Below are positions 1-10,110 of a stretch of 64,000 nucleotides of DNA, in pieces. The stretch comes from Melastoma dodecandrum. Lineage: Eukaryota; Streptophyta; Magnoliopsida; Myrtales; Melastomataceae. The DNA lies in contig JARUPY010000156.1 in assembly GCA_029817715.1 (NCBI GenBank), positions 124,001-188,000 on the forward strand, in the 5' to 3' direction. Both the position numbers and the translations under genes were made by a program. The notes under the pieces are model-generated. The model made no database searches. It was not told the DNA's origin and worked only from the letters and a program-made list of their open reading frames with translations. Positions within the stretch are counted from its first letter, which is position 1. Every line of letters starts with the position of its first letter.

Positions 1-984
1 GCGCTGCCGGGCGCCGCCCTGGTCCGGGTGGCGGCGAGCCACATCCGCGTCGGGACGTTCCAGTTCTTCGCCGCGCGGGGCGACACCGAGGGCGTGCGGG
101 CGCTCGCCGACCATGCCATCGCGCGCCACGACCCCGGGGCGGCGCGAGATGCCGAGCCCTACGCGGCCTTCCTCGAGGGCGTGGTGGCCCGGCAGGCCGC
201 CCTGGTGGCGCGGTGGATGCAGGTCGGCTTCATCCACGGCGTCATGAACACCGACAACATGACGATCTCCGGCGAGACCATCGACTACGGCCCCTGCGCC
301 TTCATGGACGCCTACGACCCCGCCACGGTGTTCAGCTCCATCGACCGGGGCGGCCGCTACGCCTATCAGAACCAGCCCGGCATCGCGCAATGGAACCTCG
401 CGCGCCTCACCGAATGCCTGCTGCCGCTGCTCGGCGAGACCGAGGACGATGGGCTGGAGCACGGGCGCGAGATCCTGGCCGGCTTCGCGCCCGCCTTCCA
501 CGCCGCGCATCTCGACGGGTTCAGGCGCACGCTCGGCCTCGCGCAGGCGCGGGACGGCGATGCCGCGCTGCTGCAGGATTTCCTCGACCGCATGGCGGCC
601 GGCAGGGCCGATTTCACCCTGACCTTCCGGCGCCTCTGCGAGGCCGCCGCCGATCCGGCGCGGGACGGCGCGGTGCGCGACCTCTTCATCGACCCGACCC
701 TCTACGACGGCTGGGCCGAGGGATGGCGGGCGCGGCTGGCCGAGGAGGCGGCGACGGGGGCCGAGCGGCGCGCCGCGATGCTGGCCGTCAATCCCGCCGT
801 CATCCCGCGCAACCACCGCGTCGAGGAGGTCATCGCGGCCGCCGTCGGCGAAGGGGATTTCGCCCCCTTCGCGGCGCTCGGCGCCGCCCTGGCGCACCCC
901 TACGAGGACCGGGCGGAGGCCGCCCCCTATGCCGAGCCGCCGGATTTCGACACGGCCGGCTACCGGACCTTCTGCGGGACCTGA
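1..984 (+). CDS. selO: Protein adenylyltransferase SelO, C-terminal part (cut by window edge)
   Basis: SelO (YdiU/UPF0061) is a pseudokinase-fold enzyme that transfers AMP from ATP to Ser/Thr/Tyr of target proteins, with a role in redox stress. The frame is open from base 1, so only about the last 327 residues are present; family members are near 480-500 residues. Visible family hallmarks are the metal-binding NTDN stretch (bases 247-258) followed by the IDYGPCAFMDAYDP block and the SSIDRGGRYAYQNQP block, then the usual C-terminal NPAVIPRNHRVE segment. The gene ends with TGA just before the 160-bp repeat array. No break is seen. Confidence 0.93.
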   Translation, partial: ALPGAALVRVAASHIRVGTFQFFAARGDTEGVRALADHAIARHDPGAARDAEPYAAFLEGVVARQAALVARWMQVGFIHGVMNTDNMTISGETIDYGPCAFMDAYDPATVFSSIDRGGRYAYQNQPGIAQWNLARLTECLLPLLGETEDDGLEHGREILAGFAPAFHAAHLDGFRRTLGLAQARDGDAALLQDFLDRMAAGRADFTLTFRRLCEAAADPARDGAVRDLFIDPTLYDGWAEGWRARLAEEAATGAERRAAMLAVNPAVIPRNHRVEEVIAAAVGEGDFAPFAALGAALAHPYEDRAEAAPYAEPPDFDTAGYRTFCGT

Positions 985-1001
985 TCTCGGATCCGGCCGC
1001 C

Positions 1002-2030
1002 CTCTCCACCGTCATGGCGAGCGGAGCGACGCCATCCAGGCCCGGCGTGAGGCGCAGGCCGGGCCGGGAAGGGTCCCCGCCCCGAGCCTTTGCGGCACCG
1101 TCCTTCTGGATTGCTTCGTCGCTCGCGCTCCTCGCAATGACGACACAGAGGGATCTCGACGCTCTCCACCGTCATGGCGAGCGGAGCGACGCCATCCAGG
1201 CCCGGCGTGAGCCGCAGGCCGGGCCGGGAAGGGTCCCCGCCCCGAGCCCTTGCGGCACCGTCCTTCTGGATTGCTTCGTCGCTCGCGCTCCTCGCAATGA
1301 CGACACAGAGGGATTTCGACTCTCTCCACCGTCATGGCGAGCGGAGCGACGCCATCCAGGCCCGGCGTGAGCCGCAGGCCGGGCCGGGAGGGGTCCCCGC
1401 CCCGAGCCCTTGCGGCACCGTCCTTCTGGATTGCTTCGTCGCTCGCGCTCCTCGCAATGACGACACAGAGGGATCTCGACGCTCTCCACCGTCATGGCGA
1501 GCGGAGCGACGCCATCCAGGCCCGGCGTGAGCCGCAGGCCGGGCCGGGAGGGGTCCCCGCCCCGAGCCCTTGCGGCACCGTCCTTCTGGATTGCTTCGTC
1601 GCTCGCGCTCCTCGCAATGACGACACAGAGGGATTTCGACGCTCTCCACCGTCATGGCGAGCGGAGCGACGCCATCCAGGCCCGGCGTGAGCCGCAGGCC
1701 GGGCCGGGAGGGGGCCCCGCCCCGAGCCTTTGCGGCACCGTCCTTCTGGATTGCTTCGTCGCTCGCGCTCCTCGCAATGACGACACAGAGGGATTTCGAC
1801 TCTCTCCACCGTCATGGCGAGCGGAGCGACGCCATCCAGGCCCGGCGTGAGGCGCAGGCCGGGCCGGGAGGGGTCCCCGCCCCGAGCCTTTGCGGCACCG
1901 TCCTTCTGGATTGCTTCGTCGCTCGCGCTCCTCGCAATGACGACACAGAGGGATTTCGACTCTCTCCACCGTCATGGCGAGCGGAGCGACGCCATCCAGG
2001 CCCGGCGTGAGCCGCAGGCCGGGCGGGGAC
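1002..2030. repeat. Tandem array of a 160-bp palindrome-ended unit (six full copies plus a partial seventh)
   Basis: Copies start with GTCATGGCGAGCGGAGCGAC at 1011, 1171, 1331, 1491, 1651, 1811 and 1971, an exact 160-bp period. Each unit ends with a near inverted copy of its start (GTCGCTCGCGCTCCTCGCAATGAC). Copies differ by only a few substitutions. The last copy stops near 2028, before the 3' end of topB. Apparent reading frames in the array are repeats of one another and are not genes. Single related copies lie at 43,547 and 47,241. The function is unknown; palindromic repeats of this kind are common between genes in Rhizobiales. Confidence 0.95.
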
Positions 2031-2066
2031 GCCGCCGCGCCTTCCGCCCGCGCGCCCTCCCGGCCG

Positions 2067-4434
2067 TCACGCCATGCCGGCGCCCGCCTCGGCCGGCGGT
2101 GCGCGGCGGCGGCGGCCGGCCGGGGCCCGCGCCCGCGTCCCGGCGGACTTGCGAGCCGCCCGGACGGGCCTCGCCTCCGGCGCGCGGTCTCCGGCATGGG
2201 CGTCGAGGAAGGCGCGGCAGGCCGCGAAATCCGTCGCCACCTCCTCCGGGCAGGGCAGGCCTCCCTGCTGCGCCAGCCGCCGCGCGTAGCGCAGCATGGC
2301 GTCGCTCGGGGGGCGCGAACCGTCCGGCGCGTCGCGTCCGGGGGGCCGGGCCTCCCCGTGCTGGCTCAGGAAGGCGCGGCAGATGCCGCCGTCGCCCTTG
2401 AGGCCGCGCGGCAGCTTCAAACCCCTTCCGCTCCGCGAGCGCGACCGCATAGGCCAGCATGGCGGCGGTGGGCGGCCGGGCGGGCCCCGCGGCGGCCGGC
2501 GCCCGCGCGCCCGGCGCGACGTCGAGCGCGGCCGAGCCCGAGAGCGCCGCGACGAGCCCCTCCACCCGAGCGCGGGTGCGGCTGCGGAAGGCTTCGGCGC
2601 GCCGCATCGCTTCCTCCCGCGTCGGCGCGCGGCCGATCTCGCCGAGCTCCGCCTCGAAGACGGCCCGGCCGACGGGATAGCCGTAGGCCGGGAAGACCTG
2701 CCGCACCGCCGCCAGGAAGGCGAGGCCCACCTCGGTCACCGCGATGGCCGGGTCCTTGCCCTTGAGCAGGGCGACGTAATGGCTCTTCACGAGCTTCGGC
2801 AGCATCGTGTCGCGCGTCGCCGCCGTGCCGAGCCCTTTGGGCTCGTTGGGGTTGGCGGGGTTCTCGAGGGCGCGCTTCACGGCGGGATCCTCCACCTGGT
2901 CGATCAGGCGGCCCATCACGACGGGCAGCTCGCCGCGGGTGATGCGGCGGGGCGGCTCGGTGACGGCGGTGACGACCTCGGCACCCGTGGCCGCCGCCTC
3001 CTCGCCGTGCCGCACCGGCGGCAGGCGCGTCGCACTCGCCTCCTCGTCGCGCTTCGCCTGGCCGGGCACGAGGTCGGGTTCGGAATCGGCCTCCTCGCCG
3101 TAGAGCGCGCGCCAGCCCGGCACCCGCACCACGCTGCCCGTGACGGCGAAGCGCTTCGGCCCGAGCGGCGTCGGGACCTCGGCCGAGACGGTCGTGCGGG
3201 CGTCGATGCCGTCGGGCATGTGGGCCGCCAGGAAGGCCCGGGCCACGAGGTCCCACAGGCGGGCCTGGTCGGGCGCGAGGTCGGCGCGGGCCGGCACCTT
3301 GCGCAGCGGCACGATGGCGTGGTGCTCGCCCGGATCCTCGACGTAATGGCCCCGGGCGCCGCGCCGGACGATCGGCTCGGCGGGCATCGGCGGCGCGCGA
3401 TCGTCCAGCGCCGGGATCACGGCCGAGATGACGGCGGCGGCGTCCCCCGCCTGGCTCTCCGGCAGGTGCTCGGATTCGGTGCGCGGATAGCTGAGATAGC
3501 CCCGGTCGTAGAGGTCCTGGGCGAGCGTGGCGGTGTGCTGCGGGTCCCAGCCGAAGCGCTTGGCGCAGCGCCGGGCCAGCGTGTCCTTGGAGAAGAGCTT
3601 GGGCGGCGGCCGCCGCACGTCCTTCTGCTCCACGTCGATCCGGCCCCGCCAGCGGGCGGCGGCGTCCCGGATCGCCTCGGCGATGGCGGGATCGCGGATG
3701 CGCTCCTTCGGGGCGTGGACGAGCGTCAGCGCCGCGCCCTCGCGCGTCGCCACCGGCAGGGCGACCTTGAAGAAGTCCTCCGGCACGAAGGCGCGGATGC
3801 GCTCCTCCAGCCCGGCGAGGATCGCGAGGGTCGGCGTCTGCACGCCGCCGAAGCGCCAGGGCTCGCGGAAGGCCGGCGGGCGCAGGCGCAGCGAGATGGC
3901 CCGCGTGCCGTTGAGGCCGAGGTGGTAGTCCTCGTACTGGCGGCAGAGCGCTTCGAGATAGGCGGCGTAGTCGCGCTCGCCCGAACCCGGCTCTTTCGCC
4001 ATGGCGGCGAAGGCCCGCCGGATCGAGAGGTCGTCGAGGGCGCCGAGCTTCAGGCGGTCGACGCGGCCGCGCCAGCCGAGGTGCTCCAGAACCTCCCAGG
4101 CGATCATCGAGCCCTCGCGCCCGGGATCGGTCGCGATGATGACGCGGTCGACGCCGCGCAGGGCCTGCCGGATGGAGTCGAGCTTCGGCCCGTGCGACTG
4201 CCCGGACCGGTTGCGCCCGTGGCGCAGCGGGATGGCGTCGAGCAGGATCGGCAGCGCCTCGAAGCGCCAGGGCTTCCAATCGGGCTTGATGTCGCCGGGC
4301 TCCCGCGCGCTCAGGAGGTGGCCCTCGGCCGCCACGCAGACCGTCAGGGGCGAGGTGAAGAAGCGCTGCAGCTGGCGCATGGCCGAAGGCTTCTCGAACA
4401 GGAACAGCGTGCGCTCGCCGGCCGCCCTGGACAT
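2067..4434 (-). CDS. topB: DNA topoisomerase III (type IA), one frameshift
   Basis: A type IA topoisomerase that relaxes or decatenates DNA through a 5'-phosphotyrosine intermediate. The N-terminal Toprim domain has EKPSAM near residue 14 and DPGREG near residue 103; the catalytic Tyr lies in SYPRTES near residue 315. The Toprim motif differs from the usual DxDREGE in having Gly for the second Asp and Ser after REG. There are no zinc fingers. Instead the C terminus carries two similar modules that begin PPTAAMLAYA and PPSDAMLRYA. One extra base at about 2418-2425 throws the first module out of frame; the second module is read in the shifted frame to a stop at 2067. A sequencing insertion is likely. 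Confidence 0.88.
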
Positions 4435-4540
4435 GTCTCGCCCGCCCCCGACTCCGGCGGGGATCGTGTTCCCGCCTTGTTCTCATATGACGGCAAGCGG
4501 GGGATCGCGCAAGCCGCACGGCGCTGGGCCGGATGACGGA

Positions 4541-5450
4541 TCAGACCGCGGTGGCGGCCAGAACGAGGCCGCGCAGCCAGCGATGGCCCGCATCGGCCTC
4601 GTGGCGCGGGTGCCACATCTGCGAGACCGTGATGCCGTCGACCGCCACCGGCAGGTCGAAGGGCGCGAATCCGGGTTCGGCGCCGGCCGCCCGGAGCCGC
4701 GCCGCCACGAAGGACCCCGGCAGCAGCGCCACGAGGTCGGACCGCAGCGCCACCGCCAGGGCCGCCGCGAAGCCCGGCACCACGGCGACCACGGCGCGGG
4801 ACAGGCCGAGCTCGGCCAGCGCGCGGTCGACCGGGCCCGTCCCGGCGCCGCGCCGCGCGGCCGCGACGTGCTCGCAGGCCGCGTAGCGCCCGGGCGTGAT
4901 CGGGCGGCCGAGCAGCGGGTGGCCGCCCGCGCGCGACGCCGACGAACCGGTCGCGGAACAGGGCCTGGACGCGGATCTCCGGGGCGCTGTCGCCGAGCAC
5001 GCCGATGTCGAGGTCGACGCCGCCGTCGCGCAGCGCCCCCGCGTCCTTGTCGGGCTTGGGCGCGAAGCGGAGGCGCACGCCGGGCGCCGCGGCCCGGGCC
5101 CGCGCGACGAGTTCGGCACCCAGCGCCTCGACGAATCCGTCGTTGGCGCGGATCGTGAACACCCGCCCGAGCGTGCCGAGGTCGAGCGCCGCGGCGTCGG
5201 GCCGGAGCACCGCGACGGCCTCCGCCGCGATCCGCCGCACCCGCTCGCGCAACGCTTCGGCGCGCGGCGTGAGCACCAGCCCGCGCCCCGCGCGCACCAG
5301 CAGGGGATCGCCGGTCGCGGCCCGCAGCCGCTCGAGCGTGCGGCTCATCGCGGACGGGCTGAGGCCCATGCGGCGCGCGGCGCCGGTCACGCTGCCCTCG
5401 GTGAGGAGCGCGTCGAGCGCCGGAAGCAGGCTGAGGTCGGGCACGGGCAT
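4541..5450 (-). CDS. LysR-family transcriptional regulator, one frameshift
   Basis: A DNA-binding regulator with an N-terminal winged helix-turn-helix (LPALDALLTEGSVTGAARRM and the following SPSAMSRTLERL helix) and a C-terminal LysR substrate-binding domain. It starts at ATG 5450 and would be about 300 residues long, the normal LysR size. The frame changes once near 4,930-4,945 inside the effector domain (after the sequence FVGVAR), consistent with one extra base. It is divergent from the amidohydrolase gene at 5589, with 138 bp between the starts, the classic arrangement for a LysR regulator and its target; the inducer is not known. Confidence 0.85.
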
Positions 5451-5588
5451 GCGAGGCTGTCTCCCACGGGCGCAGCGAAGCTCCGGGCTGCGCCGGACGC
5501 AAGGACACAGTGCGTCCGCCGCGCCTTCCGGGCACCGCCCGTCCGCCTTACGTCGGGACCGTCGCTGCCGGATCGGGATGGGGGGCCG
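5451..5588. promoter_or_regulatory. Divergent promoter region between LysR gene and amidohydrolase gene
   Basis: This 138-bp gap holds the start regions of both divergent genes. By analogy with other LysR systems it should contain the regulator binding sites, but no operator or promoter box could be assigned with certainty by eye. Confidence 0.4.
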
Positions 5589-6569
5589 ATGAAGCTGATC
5601 GCCGTCGAAGAGCATTTCCTCACCCGCGCGGTCAGGGATGCCTGGGCCGTGGCGGCGGCCGACGATCCCACGTCGGCCTTCGACCACGGCGAGATCGGGG
5701 CGCGCCTGGACGATCTCGGCGCGGGGCGCCTCGCCCTCATGGACGAGGCGGGCGTCGACCTGCAGGTCCTGTCGCTGACGACCCCCGGCCTCCACACCCT
5801 CGCCCCCGCGGCGGGGGTGGCGCTCGCCCGCCGCACCAACGACCTCGTCGCCGAGACCGTGGCGCGGCGGCCCGACCGCTTCCAGGGCTTCGCCGACCTG
5901 CCGATGTCGGCGCCCGAGGCCGCGCCGCGCGAGCTCGAACGCGCGGTGCGCGACCTCGGCCTCAAGGGCGCCATGCTGGCCGGCCGGACGGGCGACAAGC
6001 ACCTCGACCACCCGGACTTCCGACCGCTCTTCGCCGCCGCGGCGGCACTCGGCGTCCCCGTCTTCATCCACCCGCAGATTCCCCTGCGGGCGGTCCGCGA
6101 CGCGAATTATTCCGGGCTCGGCCCCGCCATCGACCTCGCGCTGGCGGCCTACGGGCTCGGCTGGCACTACGAGGCCGGGCTGCAGTTCGTGCGCCTCGTG
6201 GCGGCCGGCACCTTCGACCGTCATCCCGGCCTCCAGGTCATCCTCGGCCATTGGGGCGAGGTGATCCTGTTCTACCTCGAACGCCTGGCCGCCCTGCAAC
6301 GGGCCGCCGGGCTCGATCGGGCCTTCGCCGACTACGCGCGCAGCAACCTCTACGTCACGGCGAGCGGGATGTTCAGCGACGACTACCTCGCGCGCTGCGT
6401 CGCCATCGTCGGGACGGAGCGGATCCTGTTCTCGACCGATTATCCCTACCAGTACCGCCCCGGCCGCCAGGCCCGGCAATTCCTCGAACGGGCGCGCCTC
6501 GACGAGGCCGACAGGGCGAAGGTCGCGCACGGCAACTGGGACAGGCTGACGGGCCGGGCCGCAGGCTGA
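5589..6569 (+). CDS. Amidohydrolase-2 family metal-dependent hydrolase or decarboxylase
   Basis: A 326-residue TIM-barrel protein of the amidohydrolase-2 family, which includes ACMSD, gamma-resorcylate decarboxylase and related aromatic-acid decarboxylases. The N terminus carries the metal motif EEH (residues 7-9, the ExH form typical of the resorcylate-decarboxylase branch). FIHPQ near residue 160, the LGHWGE block and FSTDYPYQY near the C terminus provide the other expected metal and acid residues. The gene is divergent from a LysR regulator and stands alone. The substrate cannot be assigned from sequence; a phenolic or amino-aromatic acid is the best guess. Confidence 0.82.
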   Translation: MKLIAVEEHFLTRAVRDAWAVAAADDPTSAFDHGEIGARLDDLGAGRLALMDEAGVDLQVLSLTTPGLHTLAPAAGVALARRTNDLVAETVARRPDRFQGFADLPMSAPEAAPRELERAVRDLGLKGAMLAGRTGDKHLDHPDFRPLFAAAAALGVPVFIHPQIPLRAVRDANYSGLGPAIDLALAAYGLGWHYEAGLQFVRLVAAGTFDRHPGLQVILGHWGEVILFYLERLAALQRAAGLDRAFADYARSNLYVTASGMFSDDYLARCVAIVGTERILFSTDYPYQYRPGRQARQFLERARLDEADRAKVAHGNWDRLTGRAAG

Positions 6570-6787
6570 CGCGTGTCGGCCGCGGCATGGCGCAGGCCGG
6601 GGGCCGCGCCGGCCGCCGCCGGTTCGGAGCACGCGCGGCTCGCCGCGATCCCCGCCATCGACAGGCCCTGCGGGCGGGGATGGCCGACGATCGGGTCACA
6701 CCGATCGAAGCCGGACCGGCGGATGTCCCGATGTGCGAGGGCGAGCTTCAGGCCGCATTCGCCGCCGGCCCTGTCCGGACGCGACGC

Positions 6788-8548
6788 TCACAGCCGTGCC
6801 GACCGATGGCCCGCCGAGGGCCGCGACGGAAACCCGGACCCCCGCGGCGAAACCCTTGCGGGACCGTCGACCGGCGCCGCGTAACGCTCGACGAAGTCGG
6901 ATGCCGACATGGGTTGGGCGAACAGGTAGCCCTGAGCTTCCTTGCAGCCATAGGAATGGAGCTGGTCGGCCTGCTCCCATGTCTCGACCCCTTCCGCGAT
7001 GACGGACAGGCGGAGGCTATCCCCCAAGGCCACGATCGCACGCGGGATCGCGTCGTTCTCCGGCGTCACGTCGAGGTTCTGGATGAACTCCCGGTCGATC
7101 TTCAGCCGCGTGAGCGGCAAGCGCTTGAGCACGCCGAGGGACGCATATCCGGTGCCGTAATCGTCGAGGGCGAGCCCGACCCCTTGGTTCCGGAGCCGGT
7201 GCAACTCGCCGACGAAGTCGGCATCGGCATCCAGGACCGTCGTTTCGGTGATCTCCAATTCGAGGAGGCGGTTCGGCAGGCCCGACATGCCCAGCGCCTC
7301 CATGACCTTCTCGTAGAGCCCCGGATCTCGGAGTTGCGCCGAGAACAGGTTGACGCTGATCTGCAGCTCGACGCCCGCCATCGCCATGGCGGCCGCGAAA
7401 GCGCAGGCCTCGTTCATCACCCATTGTCCGACTTGAAGGACGATATCGCTCCTGTCGAGCGGCGCGAGAAAGTCGGCGGGGGTCAGGAGGCCTCGGACGG
7501 GATGGCGCCATCTGATCAGGGCCTCGGCACCGATCAGATCCCCTCCATCCAGATGCACCTGTGGCTGGAAATAGAGCTCGAACTCGCCACGCACGAAGGC
7601 GCCGCGCAATTCATCGTCGAGCCGTCGACGGTCATCGGCCGCGTGCCAGAGGTGAGGCCGGAAGACCTCGAACCGTCGACCCCCGGCCTTCTTGGCATGC
7701 TGAAGGGCCAGGATGGCCCCCTTCAACATGCCTTCCCTGTTGGTGATGAACGGGTCGGGATAGGTCACGATCCCGACGCTCGCGCTGAGGTAACACAGGG
7801 CACCACCGACCGAGAAAGGCTCGCTGAGCGCCGCGATGATGCTGCGGGCGAGTTCGACGGCCGTATCCGGCCCGTCGCCACATCTCAGAATGATCCCGAA
7901 CTCGTCCCCTCCGATGCGCGCCACGAAGCTCCCGGTCTCGGCGACCTCGACGATGCGCTGCGCCGCATGGACGAGAACGAGATCGCCTGCCGCTGCACCG
8001 GCGGTTCCATTGAGAGACTTGAACCGGTCGAGCCCGACCTTGAGCAAGGCGATGTTGCGCCCGGATTGCAGAACGTGGTCGAGGCGCTCGACAAACAAAG
8101 CACGGCTTGGCAACTCGGTCAGGTCATCGAAATGCGAAACACGGTGGCCGTGCCTGTGACCCCGCCGGCCGTTCGAGAGATCCCGCATCGCGACGCCCAT
8201 CGCCAGGCGGTCCTTGTCGCGCCACCGCATGATCGAGGCCTCGATCGGCAGGGTCGTCCCATCGCCGCGACGCCCCCAAAGCCGCAAGGGTCCCTGGCGG
8301 GTGATCGCCTCCGATCCCTCGCCCGAACTCACATCCTGCTCCTCGAAGCCACTGTCCTCCAGCCCGAGGTCGGACAGGCAGAGAGCCGGTTGGTGGGAGA
8401 ACTTCCGGTTGAACAAGGCTTCTGCGGCGTCGTTCCAGAGCGAGATCCGGCCGGCCCCATCGGCACAGATGATCGCGTCGGACGACGAACGGGAGAGGGC
8501 GATCAGGAGATCGTTCGGAACGGCATCAGCGCTGCTGTCATCAATCAT
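6788..8548 (-). CDS. PAS-GGDEF-EAL cyclic-di-GMP signalling protein
   Basis: A 586-residue soluble protein. A PAS domain occupies roughly residues 15-125, a GGDEF domain roughly 140-300 with an intact RIGGDEF signature near residue 213, and an EAL domain roughly 320-560 with AEALIRW near 341, DDYGTGYAS, KIDREF and AEGVET. Both catalytic signatures are intact, so the protein could in principle make and break c-di-GMP; in many tandem proteins one activity dominates. There is no transmembrane segment or signal peptide. It is transcribed alone and the PAS ligand is unknown. Confidence 0.9.
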   Translation of the reverse strand: MIDDSSADAVPNDLLIALSRSSSDAIICADGAGRISLWNDAAEALFNRKFSHQPALCLSDLGLEDSGFEEQDVSSGEGSEAITRQGPLRLWGRRGDGTTLPIEASIMRWRDKDRLAMGVAMRDLSNGRRGHRHGHRVSHFDDLTELPSRALFVERLDHVLQSGRNIALLKVGLDRFKSLNGTAGAAAGDLVLVHAAQRIVEVAETGSFVARIGGDEFGIILRCGDGPDTAVELARSIIAALSEPFSVGGALCYLSASVGIVTYPDPFITNREGMLKGAILALQHAKKAGGRRFEVFRPHLWHAADDRRRLDDELRGAFVRGEFELYFQPQVHLDGGDLIGAEALIRWRHPVRGLLTPADFLAPLDRSDIVLQVGQWVMNEACAFAAAMAMAGVELQISVNLFSAQLRDPGLYEKVMEALGMSGLPNRLLELEITETTVLDADADFVGELHRLRNQGVGLALDDYGTGYASLGVLKRLPLTRLKIDREFIQNLDVTPENDAIPRAIVALGDSLRLSVIAEGVETWEQADQLHSYGCKEAQGYLFAQPMSASDFVERYAAPVDGPARVSPRGSGFPSRPSAGHRSARL

Positions 8549-9224
8549 TGAGCACCCCTGCGGCCGGCAAACGGGCTGTGCTTGAGTTTATCTATGCTGA
8601 TCTTGCGCGGCTGTCGGTCGGATCATATGAGTGCTGGAAAAGAGCCGCAATGCGACGTAGCGCAGACAGACCGTCCTACAATTCATTGTGGTTTAAAAGT
8701 GCTGATTGCAACAGTCGAACTAGTGCAGAACTTTCAAACGGCACCTCCCGAGCAAACGTCCGATCATCGAGGATGGCCCGCGATGACGCCCGGAATGCGC
8801 TTGCAGACCTCGCCCCGTCACGCGTCGATGGCCTGCGATGTTCTATTCCCGATGGGGCGGATCTTCCGCGGCGTGGCGCGAGGCGGCACGGGCGGCGGCT
8901 GAGCGTCCCGGCGAGGGCGCCGGTGAATCTTCGTCGCGGGGTCGCCCACGGGGAACCGACGGCCTGCTGGAGGCTGCGGTCCGCTCCAGCCCCGCGATGG
9001 ATCGGACCCGGACGCCGTGATCGAGCCACCAGCGCGGCCTCGTGACTCGGCCGGGCCAGGGCAGGCCGGCGGAGGGGAGCCGAGGTGTGCGATGGACGGC
9101 ATCGCGGCGGAGCGGCCAGGGCCGCGCATCGCTCGAAACAGGCGGCCTCGGAGCACCCGCCCGTCACACGATGTTCACTCATGTCCGGCTAAGCCTCGGC
9201 AACAGGCCCTGGTCGGAGTTCGTC
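8549..9224. other. Gene-free stretch
   Basis: About 675 bp without a gene that can be supported. Its 5' part (8,570-8,760) is less GC-rich than the surroundings and may hold the promoter of the PAS-GGDEF-EAL gene. No RNA gene or terminator was recognised. Confidence 0.5.
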
Positions 9225-9470
9225 GTGAAAGCCATGTCCATCGTCGCCGCTTGCCTGATCGCCGGTCCTGCGTCCGGGGCTCAGGCCATGCCGAACCCGG
9301 CTTCCACGTTCTGCGGGGCCATGGATGGGCGTTCCGTGAGGGCAAAGCTGCCAGATGGCGCCGATGTCGGACTGTGCTACCTTCCCAACGCCAGGATTGT
9401 TGAGGAATGGACCTTGTTCCGCATGCTCGACGGCAAAGTACCTCGACCCGACACCAACCCATTCCGCTGA
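9225..9470 (+). CDS. Small secreted DUF333 protein
   Basis: The chosen start is GTG 9225, with GGAG six bases upstream; it gives an 81-residue protein with a signal peptide (hydrophobic VAACLIAGPASGAQA). The mature part matches the DUF333 pattern: MPNPASTFC, a central glycine-rich turn, GLCYLP, then EEWTLFRM. An ATG at 9171 is an alternative start. DUF333 proteins are sometimes labelled haemolysins by transfer, but nothing here supports a toxic role. The Tyr/Gly-rich gene follows about 200 bp downstream on the same strand, so the two could share regulation. Confidence 0.75.
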   Translation: MKAMSIVAACLIAGPASGAQAMPNPASTFCGAMDGRSVRAKLPDGADVGLCYLPNARIVEEWTLFRMLDGKVPRPDTNPFR

Positions 9471-9672
9471 CCGCCGTTCCGCAGTTCGTAGCCGGTTCTG
9501 CCGCGAATACCTGTTCTCGACGAGAGCCGAAGCGCCCGCCACCGCGCATGCATTGTTGTAGACAGGGGTGTGATTCCTGCTCTCAGCAACCCATGGGGCT
9601 GATGGTCGGGCGCGTCGGGGCCTTGCTCGCCCAGATGTCTCCATCAGCTTCCAACAGTCGAGGATGAACGAC

Positions 9673-10110
9673 ATGAGCGGCTATGACGGCTCCGGCGACC
9701 CCTTCGTTTATCGCGGGTATGCGGATGGCAACTTCGGGCCATATGGTGGATACTACGGCCCGAATGGAGGCTATATAGCCTATATCGCCGGCTATGGGTT
9801 CAATCCCGAATATACGGGATTCAATCCATACGCGGGTAACGGCTACGGTTATGACTCGTATCGTTATGGATCCTATGGCTACGGCTCCCCCGGATATGGT
9901 TCCTACGGCGACTACACATACTCTGGATATTCGACCTGCACGGCTTACAGCTACTACGGGTATAGTGCCGACCAGGGCGCGTATGCCGGAGCGACCTCTG
10001 GCGGATATTACTCTGCTTATGCGATCTACGGCAGCTACTCTGCCTATGATGGCACGTATTCGAATGATTCATCCTATGCCGGATATTACGGTAACACCTC
10101 GGCTGCCTGA
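9673..10110 (+). CDS. Tyr/Gly/Ser-rich low-complexity protein of unknown function
   Basis: From ATG 9673 (GAGG nine bases upstream) this encodes 145 residues; an ATG at 9664 would add three. Counting by eye, the longer form has 37 Tyr and 33 Gly in 148 residues, with many Ser and Ala, no Lys and only one Arg. Repeated elements are GY, SY, YGSYGYGS and GYY, resembling the [G/S]Y[G/S] repeats of phase-separating low-complexity domains and of some Tyr-rich structural proteins. There is no signal peptide or membrane segment. Base use (many TAT and GGA/GGT codons) is lower in GC than in neighbours. No family was recognised. Confidence 0.72.
   Translation: MSGYDGSGDPFVYRGYADGNFGPYGGYYGPNGGYIAYIAGYGFNPEYTGFNPYAGNGYGYDSYRYGSYGYGSPGYGSYGDYTYSGYSTCTAYSYYGYSADQGAYAGATSGGYYSAYAIYGSYSAYDGTYSNDSSYAGYYGNTSAA

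Noticed and set aside
1010..2020. Many overlapping reading frames of 107-118 codons on both strands
   Set aside because: They are repeats of one another caused by the 160-bp array and have no family or ribosome-site support.
1002..2030. A CRISPR array
   Set aside because: The whole 160-bp unit repeats, including what would be spacers, and no cas gene is present.
2296..4536. Long open frames antisense to topB and to other high-GC genes
   Set aside because: High GC removes stop codons from the other frames; the products are Arg/Pro/Gly-rich and lack motifs.
9225..9470. Haemolysin label for the DUF333 protein
   Set aside because: The label is passed on by annotation transfer; a short secreted DUF333 domain gives no evidence of a toxic function.
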